NCBI GenBank assembly: GCA_949282305.1
Contig: CASDPB010000004.1
Span: forward strand, 1-64,000
DNA: 64,000 bases
Direction of reading: 5' to 3'
Source: an uncultured Lentisphaeria bacterium
GTDB lineage: Bacteria; Verrucomicrobiota; Lentisphaeria; Victivallales; UBA1829
The first letter of the stretch is position 1. Every line of letters begins with the position of its first letter. The notes below the pieces were generated by a model. It saw only the letters and a program-made list of their open reading frames with translations, had not been told where the DNA came from and made no database searches. The position numbers were made by a program, and so were the translations under genes. This document shows, piece after piece, positions 6,919-15,057 of this stretch.

Positions 6919-7485
6919 TCATTTTCTGCCGGGATTCAGAGATTTGACCATACGGATGTCGACACGCCGGTATTTGCTCTCCTTCAGCGGTGTTTCCACA
7001 AAACCCTTTTTGCGGTAAAGAGCAATGGCGGCAGTCAGAACCGTGTTGGATTCCAGGAACAGCTGTTCTGCCGATTTTTTCCGCGCCAGATCAATCACCG
7101 CATCAATCAGCCGCTCTCCGAGTCCATGCCCCCGGTAACGGGGATCCACGCAAAGTTTCGCAAGTTCCCAGGACTGATCCGCCGGATGGTGAATCAAAGC
7201 GCAGACGCCGGCAACCGTATCCGTCTGCGTATCCACGGCAACAAAAATCTCTCCGCCTGTTTCAATACAGTTCCGATAGGGATCGGACAACAGTTCTTCA
7301 TCTGCCGGCTCCAGCACGAAATACTGTTTGATCCACAAAGTGGACAAACGTATGAAATCTTTTTTGCAGCGGTCATTCCAGGGGACAATCCGAATCGCCG
7401 CCGCATCCTTGTGCGTCAATGTTTCAGCGGTCTGCCGCAATCTGTCCGCAATGGGAACCGCTTCCTTTTCTTCAGAGAAATCCAT
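6919..7485 (-). CDS. GNAT-family N-acetyltransferase
   Basis: The 188-residue protein has the GNAT core in the order expected. Strands beta2-4 read EIFVAVDTQTDTVAGVCAL and WELAKLCVDP, followed by the acetyl-CoA-binding motif A RYRGHGLGERLID (Q/R-x-x-G-x-G). Motif B is LFLESNTVLTAAIALYRKKGF. The N-terminal 30 residues before RIVPW are extra and may be an extension. Such enzymes transfer acetyl from acetyl-CoA to an amine; the acceptor is unknown. It stands alone, divergent from the glycosyltransferase operon. Confidence 0.85.
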   Translation of the reverse strand: MDFSEEKEAVPIADRLRQTAETLTHKDAAAIRIVPWNDRCKKDFIRLSTLWIKQYFVLEPADEELLSDPYRNCIETGGEIFVAVDTQTDTVAGVCALIHHPADQSWELAKLCVDPRYRGHGLGERLIDAVIDLARKKSAEQLFLESNTVLTAAIALYRKKGFVETPLKESKYRRVDIRMVKSLNPGRK

Positions 7486-7797
7486 CTGCTGCCTCCGGCA
7501 TCAATTCAATATTTAATTTAACAGTATGCACTTAACTGCAGGTTAACATATTGCCAAATCCGCTGAATTCAAGCGCGGAAATCATGGGCGGAGGGTGCAA
7601 GTCCGACTCGTTCTCCGGCAGAAAAGAGAATCCGCATTCCGCGGTCGGTCTGTCATTTTGTGCGTCTCTGTCTGCGCAATGCGCCTGTAAACAGGCAAAC
7701 TTGTCCTTTGATGAACAAAATTTAATTTTCCGGTCATATTCCGTTGAGTCTTCCCCGATAAGATAATGCCCGGAAAAGTGGAAAGGAGACTTGAAAG
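7486..7797 (+). promoter_or_regulatory. 312-base divergent upstream region of the glycosyltransferase operon
   Basis: No gene is seen. TTAAC at 7518-7522 and 7532-7536 form a 14-base-spaced direct repeat. The second one also forms an inverted repeat with GTTAA (7542-7546), TTAAC-TGCAG-GTTAA. OmpR-type regulators often bind direct repeats of this kind, and such a regulator is encoded 4.5 kb downstream, so this is a candidate binding site by inference. The ribosome binding site of the next gene is AAGGAG just before ATG 7798. Confidence 0.35.
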
Positions 7798-9219
7798 ATG
7801 AATGAAAGGCAAGCATTAGGTTCCGTCATTCTTGTCGGGGCACTTATCATTCTGCCGGGGCTGTGCGTTCAACAGCTTGAAAGCGGTGATGAAACACGAG
7901 TTGCGGGAATCGCCGCGGAAATGTTTATCAACGGGGATTATTTGATCCCGCGCCTGAACGGCACGCCCTTTCTGGAATATCCGCCGCTCTTCTATTGGAG
8001 CGTTTCGTTCTGCTACGGACTTTTTGGCATTACCGATTTTTCCGCCAAACTGCCGTCCGTGTTAAGTGCCGTCGGCTGTGGAGTGCTGTTATTTTTTCTG
8101 GCGAGAAAAATGAGGTATTCCATAACGGGAGCACTGCTCTCTTCCGTCATGCTGATGACCAGTGCGCAGTTCTTCGGCAACAGCCGCAAATGCACAGTGG
8201 ACATGATGCTTGCATTTTTCATTCTTTTCTCCGTATACCAGTTTTACTGTCTTGTCATTGCAACAGCCCGCGGGAAATCTTCGCTGCACTTTCTGCTGTT
8301 CATTCTCGGCATTGCCGGAGGAATTTACACGAAAGGGCTTTTGGGACTCTGCATTCCTCTTGCCGCACTGGGCAGCTGGCTGGTTCTTGGAGACCTTGTG
8401 AAGCACAGGATTGCATGGAAGCATTACATTTTACTGTTTCTCGGGGCATTTTTTTCTCTTGTCCTTGGAAGCGCCTGGTATGTCCTGCTTTACCGTGCGG
8501 GCGGTGAACTCATGTTCAACACGGCGTTTTTCGTGAATAACTTCGGACGTTTCACCGGCAGCCAGGGAGATCATGCGGAATCTTTTCTTTATTACTTCAT
8601 CAAGCTGCCGACGTTGTTTTTTCCTTGGCTGCCGCTGCTGCCGTTTGCCATCCGCCGGAATATCCGGAAGGTCAGGGATTCCCGTCAAGCTGAATTCCTG
8701 CTTCCGCTTTGTTTTCTGCTGGTTCCGTTTCTGGCTCTGTGCTGTGCATCGGGCAAAAGAATCGTTTATCTGCTGCCCTTATATGCGCCATGCGCATTGC
8801 TGTGCGGGCAGTTCCTGAGCAATCTTCCGCCCGGCGTGCGACTCTTCCGGCGGAAAATCCGCATAAGGCATCCCCGTCTGTTTCATCCCGGAATATGCCG
8901 TTACGGGCTTCCGGTGGTCTTTTCGTGTTTTATTGCCGCAGATATAGGATATTGCATTTACAGCAACCGGCAGTATTCCCTGCGCCCGCTGTTCAAGACC
9001 TGCATGGAACTTGAAAAAAACGGCAAGCAGCTCGTTCTCGGAAATCCGGCGGAAAGAACCCGTGGAGCCGCATTTTTCTATCTGCGGCACAGCGTGGAAG
9101 AAAGAAAAAAGGAAGCCCGCATACCGCCGGATGAATTCTGGATTTTCCGGAGCCGGAAACAGTCATTGCGGGGAACACGTTTTGCAGACCATCATTATCT
9201 TCTGAAAGGGGAAAGCTGA
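7798..9219 (+). CDS. GT39/ArnT-like membrane glycosyltransferase (first of three)
   Basis: The 473-residue protein has about ten membrane segments. The periplasmic loop after the first one carries the acidic motif SGDETRVAGIAAEM, followed by PRLNGTPFLEYPPLFYW. This is the PMT_2/ArnT signature in which Asp-Glu act on a polyprenyl-phosphate sugar donor. These enzymes move a sugar such as aminoarabinose or mannose from undecaprenyl phosphate to lipid A, lipoprotein or glycan on the outer face of the inner membrane. The start has a good AAGGAG site. The next gene starts 1 base after the stop, so the operon is tight. Donor and acceptor are unknown. Confidence 0.85.
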   Translation: MNERQALGSVILVGALIILPGLCVQQLESGDETRVAGIAAEMFINGDYLIPRLNGTPFLEYPPLFYWSVSFCYGLFGITDFSAKLPSVLSAVGCGVLLFFLARKMRYSITGALLSSVMLMTSAQFFGNSRKCTVDMMLAFFILFSVYQFYCLVIATARGKSSLHFLLFILGIAGGIYTKGLLGLCIPLAALGSWLVLGDLVKHRIAWKHYILLFLGAFFSLVLGSAWYVLLYRAGGELMFNTAFFVNNFGRFTGSQGDHAESFLYYFIKLPTLFFPWLPLLPFAIRRNIRKVRDSRQAEFLLPLCFLLVPFLALCCASGKRIVYLLPLYAPCALLCGQFLSNLPPGVRLFRRKIRIRHPRLFHPGICRYGLPVVFSCFIAADIGYCIYSNRQYSLRPLFKTCMELEKNGKQLVLGNPAERTRGAAFFYLRHSVEERKKEARIPPDEFWIFRSRKQSLRGTRFADHHYLLKGES

Positions 9220-9220
9220 C

Positions 9221-10216
9221 ATGAATCGGAAATGGTATTTCCCGGCTGCCGCCGCGATGATTCTTGCCGGAAGCGGGATCTTGGCTGTTCAATGCCTTGT
9301 TTTCTTCGTGTCGTCAAATCATGCCGCGCCAATGCTGCCCCCTGCCGGGCAGACTCTGCAGCCTGAACGGAGCTCCTTCACCGTTGCGGTTTTCAGTGAT
9401 TTTACCAGCCGCATCAATTCCGTAGAGAAAGTCGGGAATGCAATTTCCGGGAGCAATGCGGAATTTGCGCTCTGTCTTGGAGACATGACAAGGAAAAGCA
9501 TCTCTCCCGATTTTCTCTATGTGGTGAACGCGCTCCGGAAAAGCATCGCCCCGCCGGTCTATGCGGTTCCCGGCAACTGGGATCAGCCTGATTCCGGCGA
9601 CTGGGGAACATACAGGGCGCATTTCGGGCAGGACTACTATTTCTTCAGTTACGGTGATACCCTGTTCATCGGTCTGAATACGGCAGAAGGTTTTCTGCCG
9701 GAGGAACAGCAGACATTCCTGAAACAGACTCTGGAACGGGAGAGGGCGCATTTCTCCCGCTGCGTGATTTTCTGCCACATTCCGCCGAAGGACCCCAGAG
9801 AGGACGGCGATCACGCAATGGACTCCGAATCCGCGAAAATGCTCGGGGAGATCATACGTCCGCACCGGGTGAATCTGATTCTCTGCGGACATATTCACCG
9901 CTTTACGGAATCTGTTTTTGAGGGAATCCCGCTTGTGATTACTCCGAGTTCCGGGCAGGTCATCCGGGATCCCGACAATCAGATGTACGGTTATCTGCTT
10001 CTTGATTTTGCCGAAGACGGCTCCATCAAGGTCCGCCGCGTCGACGTCACAAAGGAAACGGGGTTTGAGGAGTTGAGTTACTTCTTCCATGTAAGTTTGT
10101 GCCGGATCGGCTGGTTCGCCGGCGCGACCGCTTCCGTCGCGGGCGGACTCTGCATTCTGTTATGGCGGATTTGCCTTTTCAGGCGTTTTCGCCGGATTGG
10201 AGGTGAACAAGGATGA
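9221..10216 (+). CDS. membrane-anchored calcineurin-like metallophosphoesterase
   Basis: The 331-residue protein has a membrane segment at 8-32 and another at about 295-318. Between them is a periplasm-facing phosphoesterase domain. Motifs are FSD (58-60), LGDM (86-89), GNWD (118-121), FCHIPP and CGHIHR. The first motif lacks the His of canonical D-x-H, and GNWD replaces GNHD/E, so the metal site may be altered. The gene lies between two GT39 genes, overlapping the second by 4 bases (ATGA). A role in dephosphorylating a lipid carrier or lipid A is possible from context only. Confidence 0.8.
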   Translation: MNRKWYFPAAAAMILAGSGILAVQCLVFFVSSNHAAPMLPPAGQTLQPERSSFTVAVFSDFTSRINSVEKVGNAISGSNAEFALCLGDMTRKSISPDFLYVVNALRKSIAPPVYAVPGNWDQPDSGDWGTYRAHFGQDYYFFSYGDTLFIGLNTAEGFLPEEQQTFLKQTLERERAHFSRCVIFCHIPPKDPREDGDHAMDSESAKMLGEIIRPHRVNLILCGHIHRFTESVFEGIPLVITPSSGQVIRDPDNQMYGYLLLDFAEDGSIKVRRVDVTKETGFEELSYFFHVSLCRIGWFAGATASVAGGLCILLWRICLFRRFRRIGGEQG

Positions 10217-11847
10217 TTGCTGCATGGAAAAACACCGCCTTTCTCTGTTTTGCAGCCGCTTTTGCGCTGTTGTCGCTGGGAGCCATCGGCACGGAGATCA
10301 CGAAAATCGACATCCGTTTTGCTCTCATGGTGCAGGATATGACACAGCATGGACTGGGTGTCTTCCCCACAATCAACGGCGTGGAATACGGGGATTATCC
10401 TTCGGGATGGGTTTTCTGTTCCTGGCTTTCCACGTTCGGCGGCAGACAGGTTTCGCTCTGGCTGCTGAGTCTGCCGGCGATCCTGCTGGGGGCATATACC
10501 ATGATGATGGTTTATCTTACCGGGGAATTGTCGGGCGGAGATACCGGTCTTGTCTCCGTAATGTTCCTTCTGGTCACGCCGGAATTCCTGAAATTATTTG
10601 CCGGTTTCGGAATTGATGTTCCCGTCATGGCTGCCGGTGTTACGATGCTGTATCTGTTCCGGAAAAACGTGTCTCCGCTCATTTCCGGAAGCATTTTCGC
10701 TGTTTTGCTGGTCTGCTGTTTTCTGGTTCGCGGTCCGATGGGAGTTGTGCTGCTCGGCGCGGGAACAGGCGGTTATCTGCTTATGTGCAGAGAATGGAAA
10801 AATGTTCTGATTTTCGGATTTGCCGGAATGGCGACGGCAGTTCTCTGCGGAATATTCTGGTTTCAGGCGATTCATCTGCAGGGGGGACGGGAGTTGTGGG
10901 AATGGTTTCTCCAGTGCCAGCTTTACAGCCGGATGGGGAAAAGCGAATACGGCGCCTATTTCATTGACGGGCTGTTTTCCTTTGCGCCGGTGACGCTGCT
11001 GGCCGCCGGCATATTTTTTCTGCCGCGCAGCCGGATCTTTTCAAAACCGGTTGCAGGATGGCTGGGCTATGTCCTTCTGCCGATGCTGATCCTGAGCATT
11101 CCCGCCTGCAAACATCTCCGCTATCTGGCATTGACCCTGCCGGGGTTCGCCCTGCTGGCATCCGAGGCCTGGAACGGGAACATTCCGGAACGTTTCACCG
11201 GAAGCTGGCTTCCTACTGCGCTGAAGCTGCTCCACCGCTTCACGATTCCGCTTCTGCTGGTGGCAATCTGCGTTCTGGCGGCGGTCGGCTGTTTCCTGGC
11301 GGAGCCGGTTCTGGTGCCATGGGGACATTTTATCTGCGCGGGGCTTCTCATTGTGTGCTGCCGGTATTTCAAGACTCCCCGGGCGGTAAAATTCCGTCCC
11401 GCGATTGCCGGGGGAATCTTTCTGACTGTCGCCCTGACTCCGTTTCTGGCGCTGCTGGAAAACTCCGGGCATTTCATTTCACAAGTGGAACGCGGCCGCA
11501 CCGGCTTAATCTATCTGTATGAAATGGGTCCGGATCACGATGACCTGAAATATGTTTTCGGCATTCCCCCCGGGCAGCGGAGCGGGATTCGCTATCTCTA
11601 TGCGGAAAAACGGTCGGGCAGAGGGTATTATGACCGGATGTATCCGTCGGCGGGAATTGCGGAAAGCATGGGAAATATTGCCGAAGATGACATTCTGATT
11701 CTGAGAAACCGGAAGCGGGAGCTGGATTTGCTTCGGGCGGAAGCGGAAAAACAGAACAGAACAATGCAGATCAGATATTCCGGCACACTAGGGCATCGCG
11801 AGTTTGTCGCCGTAAGCCTGATCCGGAAGGAGAAAAGGGAACCTTGA
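10213..11847 (+). CDS. GT39-like membrane glycosyltransferase (second of three, divergent)
   Basis: The 544-residue multi-pass protein has a PMT_2-like plan: one N-terminal membrane helix, a loop with EITKIDIRFALMVQDM and PTINGVEYGDYP, then many hydrophobic segments and a soluble C-terminal tail (from about 440). Where ArnT has Asp-Glu, this one reads KIDIR, so the catalytic acidic pair is only partly kept. The start overlaps the phosphoesterase stop by 4 bases, indicating coupled translation. It could transfer a different sugar or act as a non-catalytic partner; only the fold-level assignment is supported. Confidence 0.75.
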   Translation: MIAAWKNTAFLCFAAAFALLSLGAIGTEITKIDIRFALMVQDMTQHGLGVFPTINGVEYGDYPSGWVFCSWLSTFGGRQVSLWLLSLPAILLGAYTMMMVYLTGELSGGDTGLVSVMFLLVTPEFLKLFAGFGIDVPVMAAGVTMLYLFRKNVSPLISGSIFAVLLVCCFLVRGPMGVVLLGAGTGGYLLMCREWKNVLIFGFAGMATAVLCGIFWFQAIHLQGGRELWEWFLQCQLYSRMGKSEYGAYFIDGLFSFAPVTLLAAGIFFLPRSRIFSKPVAGWLGYVLLPMLILSIPACKHLRYLALTLPGFALLASEAWNGNIPERFTGSWLPTALKLLHRFTIPLLLVAICVLAAVGCFLAEPVLVPWGHFICAGLLIVCCRYFKTPRAVKFRPAIAGGIFLTVALTPFLALLENSGHFISQVERGRTGLIYLYEMGPDHDDLKYVFGIPPGQRSGIRYLYAEKRSGRGYYDRMYPSAGIAESMGNIAEDDILILRNRKRELDLLRAEAEKQNRTMQIRYSGTLGHREFVAVSLIRKEKREP

Positions 11848-12034
11848 CCTGAGAGGGAAGTCAGTGCATTTTCCCGCCGCAATGCCGGACCGGGGGGATG
11901 TGGAATTCAATGGCGGAAAGAGAGAGTCGCGGGAGGAACTGCTCTGCATTTTGACGGTCTGCCGGAGCCGGGCGGACAAATTTGGAAAATTCAACGGGAC
12001 ATGCGTCCTTCCCGTCATTTCATTGCGGCACGCT

Positions 12035-12063
12035 TTGGAAAAAACGGAAGAAGATGCTATATT
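12035..12063 (+). promoter_or_regulatory. candidate promoter of the two-component operon
   Basis: TTGGAA (12035-12040) and TATATT (12058-12063) are separated by 17 bases. A start point would fall near 12070, close to the AGGAAG site at 12071-12076 that precedes ATG 12090 by 13 bases. The rest of the 242-base gap after the glycosyltransferase holds no gene. Confidence 0.4.
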
Positions 12064-12089
12064 TACAGAAAGGAAGAGACGGTTCGATT

Positions 12090-12758
12090 ATGAAAATCTT
12101 GATTGTTGAAGATGATGACAAAACAGCGGAATATCTGGCTGAGGGGCTGAAACAGGCGGGATTCCGCGTCTGCCGTGCCGCGGACGGGCTTGACGGCTTG
12201 TCGAAAGCGAAATCCGAGCCGTTCGATCTGGCGGTCGTGGACATCATGCTGCCGAAACTGGACGGTCTTTCCATGATTGGCGAGCTTCGTTCGTCCGGTC
12301 TGAAACTGCCGGTGATCGTGCTCAGCGCCAAAGATTCCGTGGAAAGCAAGATTAAAGGTCTGGAAACGGGCAGCGACGATTATCTCGCCAAACCTTTTTC
12401 CTTCGCGGAACTGCTGGCGCGCATTCAGGCGCTTCTACGCCGTGCCGGCGATGCGTCGGAACCGACGTCCCTGGTCTATCAGGATCTTTCCCTGGATCTG
12501 CTTCGGCGCAAGGTCATGCGGGGAGGGGAGGAAATCCTGCTTCAGCCGCTGGAGTTCCAGCTACTGGAATATCTGATGCGCAACCATGGGCGCGTCGTGT
12601 CCAGAACCACCATTCTTGAGCATGTCTGGGAATATCATTATGACACCCAGAGCAACATTGTCGAAGCGGGAATTTTCCGTCTCCGGGAAAAGATCGACAA
12701 GCCGTTTGGAAAGAAACTGATCCATACCGTGCGGGGATTCGGTTATGTTCTGGAATAG
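12090..12758 (+). CDS. OmpR/CusR-type response regulator
   Basis: The 222-residue protein begins MKILIVEDD at ATG 12090; the frame is open further upstream but homology starts here. The receiver domain has the acidic pocket EDD (7-9), phospho-acceptor Asp51 in VVDIMLPKLDG, and Lys in LSAKDS. Residues 130-222 form the winged-helix DNA-binding domain, ending HTVRGFGYVLE. It is closest in pattern to CusR/PmrA/QseB-type regulators. The histidine kinase gene starts inside its last codons (14-base overlap). It likely controls the surrounding GT39 genes, by position. Confidence 0.93.
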   Translation: MKILIVEDDDKTAEYLAEGLKQAGFRVCRAADGLDGLSKAKSEPFDLAVVDIMLPKLDGLSMIGELRSSGLKLPVIVLSAKDSVESKIKGLETGSDDYLAKPFSFAELLARIQALLRRAGDASEPTSLVYQDLSLDLLRRKVMRGGEEILLQPLEFQLLEYLMRNHGRVVSRTTILEHVWEYHYDTQSNIVEAGIFRLREKIDKPFGKKLIHTVRGFGYVLE

Positions 12759-14376
12759 ATATCCGTTCCTGCATACCGTGAAATTCAAAATCGCACTGGG
12801 ATACGCAGTCCTGTTCCTGATCTCTTTCCTGTGTGTCTTCTGCGTTGTGCTGTTTCATCTTGCCGCGGACAACCGTTATGCGGCTGATCTCCGGCTGAAC
12901 GCTCTGTTTCATGAAATTGAATATGAATATCTGACCGGAATGGAGCCGGCGCCCGGTTTCAGCCCGGTCCGCAGGCTGGACAAGGTTCCGGAGCCGATCT
13001 ATCGGGAAATTGCCGGGCGCCAGGCAGGTTTCATTCCTCTGCTGGCATTCCGCGGCACGGAAGACAGGGCAAAATATACCCTGTTCGGGAAAAATGGACG
13101 CAGCCTGTTCCGGATCGATGCCGATACCGACCCGTTGGAGCTCTCCATTCAGAAGATTGATTTCAGGGAACGAAGCGCCGCAATCGCAGCCAGGCTCGCG
13201 GAAGATGCTTTCGGGGATGGAGGAAAGCCGGACTATCATCTGCTTCTGGACTCTTCCGGAAACCTGCTGGGGCGTTCGCCGTTCCAGTCCGGAGAACTGC
13301 CGTATCTCATGAATCACCAGTACAGAAGTGATTCCGGGCGGATCCGGTATGAAACCATACAGGGCATCCGCCATCGTATCCGCATTGCCTATCGCCGGCT
13401 TTTCAACGGCGAACTGCTGGTGCTGGGCGCCGACATGCACGCGGCGGATGAAACACTGGAACGGGTCGTTGTGACGTTCCTCTGGACCGGATTCGCAGTT
13501 TTTCTTATCAGTTTGCCGGTCGGCTGGCTCCTCGCAAGAAAAATGTTCTCCGGGGTGGACCGTGTGGCGCGGACGGCACGGCAGATTGCCTCCGGCAACT
13601 ACTCCATCCGGGTTGCGCACGGGCAGGAAGGACAGGAAGTGGAAAATCTGATTACCGATTTCAATTTCATGGTGGACAACACGGAAAAGCTCATGACCGA
13701 GCTGAAGACGATTTCCGACGACATTGCCCATGATCTGCGGACGCCTCTCACGAGAATGCTGAGCTGTGCGGAAGTGACTTTCGCAGGAAAGCAAACCATC
13801 GGCGCCTACCGGAACGCAATGGCGGACAATGCCGGGGAATGCCGCCGTATGCTGACGCTCATCAACACCATGCTGGAAATTTCACGGACGGAATCGGGAA
13901 CCGTTCCATTGAAGCTCGAACGGTTCGACGTCGCGGAGCTGCTTCGGCATTCCGTCGAATTGTTCCGCATGGCGGCGGAACAGAATGGATTGTCTCTTGC
14001 CGCGGAACTTCCTGCGGAGCCGCAGTTCTTCCGGGGAGATCGGCTGAAGATCCAGCGGCTTTTCGGAAATCTGCTCGACAATGCCGTGAAATTCACTCCC
14101 TCCGGCGGAAAAATCACCGTTGCCTTGAGACGGTCCGGAAATGAACTCCTGGCTTCCGTTGCCGACACCGGATGCGGAATCGCCAAAACAGAGCAGGGCA
14201 ATGTCTTCAAGCGTTTTTACCGTGCGGACACCAGCCGGAATCGTCCCGGAAACGGGCTTGGGCTGAGCCTGGTTCAGGCTGTCGCACATGCTCACGGCGG
14301 CCGTGTGGAGCTCGAAAGCGCTCTCAGGAAAGGCTGCCGTTTCACGGTTTTTCTGCCTGTCGATGAGTCCATATGA
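12745..14376 (+). CDS. sensor histidine kinase (CusS/PmrB-like)
   Basis: The 543-residue protein has a membrane helix at about 13-40, a periplasmic sensor of about 210 residues, and a second helix at about 240-265. A HAMP linker follows, then HisKA with phospho-acceptor His329 in DIAHDLRTPLTR, and an HATPase domain with N box LLDNAVKF, ADTGCGIA and the G2 box NGLGLSLVQA. Overlap with the regulator gene marks one operon. The periplasmic domain has no recognisable metal-binding cluster, so the signal is unknown; cationic peptides or metals are guesses from the neighbouring genes. Confidence 0.92.
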   Translation: MFWNRYPFLHTVKFKIALGYAVLFLISFLCVFCVVLFHLAADNRYAADLRLNALFHEIEYEYLTGMEPAPGFSPVRRLDKVPEPIYREIAGRQAGFIPLLAFRGTEDRAKYTLFGKNGRSLFRIDADTDPLELSIQKIDFRERSAAIAARLAEDAFGDGGKPDYHLLLDSSGNLLGRSPFQSGELPYLMNHQYRSDSGRIRYETIQGIRHRIRIAYRRLFNGELLVLGADMHAADETLERVVVTFLWTGFAVFLISLPVGWLLARKMFSGVDRVARTARQIASGNYSIRVAHGQEGQEVENLITDFNFMVDNTEKLMTELKTISDDIAHDLRTPLTRMLSCAEVTFAGKQTIGAYRNAMADNAGECRRMLTLINTMLEISRTESGTVPLKLERFDVAELLRHSVELFRMAAEQNGLSLAAELPAEPQFFRGDRLKIQRLFGNLLDNAVKFTPSGGKITVALRRSGNELLASVADTGCGIAKTEQGNVFKRFYRADTSRNRPGNGLGLSLVQAVAHAHGGRVELESALRKGCRFTVFLPVDESI

Positions 14377-14437
14377 ACAAACTCTAATTTTCCGGTCACG
14401 CTCCTGTCAAAATCTCCTTGTATTATAACTGTCGAAA

Positions 14438-14458
14438 GGGAAAACAAGGGGTTTTCCC
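14438..14458 (+). promoter_or_regulatory. hairpin in the leader of the lipoprotein gene
   Basis: GGGAAAAC (14438-14445) pairs with GTTTTCCC (14451-14458) around a 5-base loop, between a TATTATAACT -10-like element (14421-14430) and the AAGGAG ribosome binding site before ATG 14479. The poly-T tail of a terminator is absent. It could stabilise the mRNA. Confidence 0.4.
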
Positions 14459-14478
14459 GCAACTACAAGGAGTGCGTC

Positions 14479-14997
14479 ATGTTTAAACAGATGCTTATGG
14501 CAGGCGGCCTGCTTGCGGCCGCGGTTCTTACCGGATGTGCGGAATTCAGAGAAGAAAGGGATCCCGTCGATTCCAATCCGGCCGTCGCAGCCGGTTTCCG
14601 GGGAAACTGGAACATTCAAAGGCAGGTTTTCAGGAATGGAAAGCCCGCCGTAACGGAAAACGGAACCGCAGTTTGCGAAATGCTGGGAAAAACCGCCCGT
14701 ATTTCTTCCGCCGGGCTGAAGCTCGAAATCATTTTCGGCATCCGGCAGGACGGCGAGTATGCGCTGGTCGATGTGAACGCCTCTCGTGACCGAATGCTGA
14801 TCGGGAGAGACACCGACGAGGAGGAAGAAGACGGCGATGCTGTGGAAATGAACGATGATCTCAATCTGAAATTCGGCAGAGGACTTTTCGGGGAAATCAA
14901 GTTCCTTGGAAAAGATTCCATAGAAATCAGCTATTTCTATGAGCACGACGACAGAGAGAGACTTGTCGAAAGACTGCTGCTGACCCGGATGAAATAA
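14479..14997 (+). CDS. small lipoprotein of unknown function
   Basis: The 172-residue protein has a classic lipoprotein signal with lipobox LTGC and lipidated Cys20. The mature part is hydrophilic, predicted beta-rich, and includes an acidic patch (DTDEEEEDGD) near residue 115. No family is recognised. AAGGAG with good spacing sets the start. It lies between the sensor kinase and the third GT39 gene on the same strand, so it may be an envelope component of the same response, by context only. Confidence 0.7.
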   Translation: MFKQMLMAGGLLAAAVLTGCAEFREERDPVDSNPAVAAGFRGNWNIQRQVFRNGKPAVTENGTAVCEMLGKTARISSAGLKLEIIFGIRQDGEYALVDVNASRDRMLIGRDTDEEEEDGDAVEMNDDLNLKFGRGLFGEIKFLGKDSIEISYFYEHDDRERLVERLLLTRMK

Positions 14998-15008
14998 TCT
15001 TGAACATG

Positions 15009-15045
15009 ATCCCGGGGAGGCTGTTTTCCGGTCTGCCCCCGGGAT
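15009..15045 (+). terminator. hairpin between lipoprotein and third GT39 gene
   Basis: ATCCCGGGG (15009-15017) pairs perfectly with CCCCGGGAT (15037-15045). No T-tract follows, and the GAGG ribosome binding site of the next gene begins 3 bases later. It may be a weak terminator or a processing/attenuation hairpin rather than a full stop. Confidence 0.4.
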
Positions 15046-15057
15046 TCGAGGCATACC

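Noticed and set aside
7590-7640. GGGTGCAAGTCCGACTC, similar to conserved pieces of group II introns and cobalamin elements
   Set aside because: No reverse transcriptase, no domain V/VI structure and no B12-related gene lies near.
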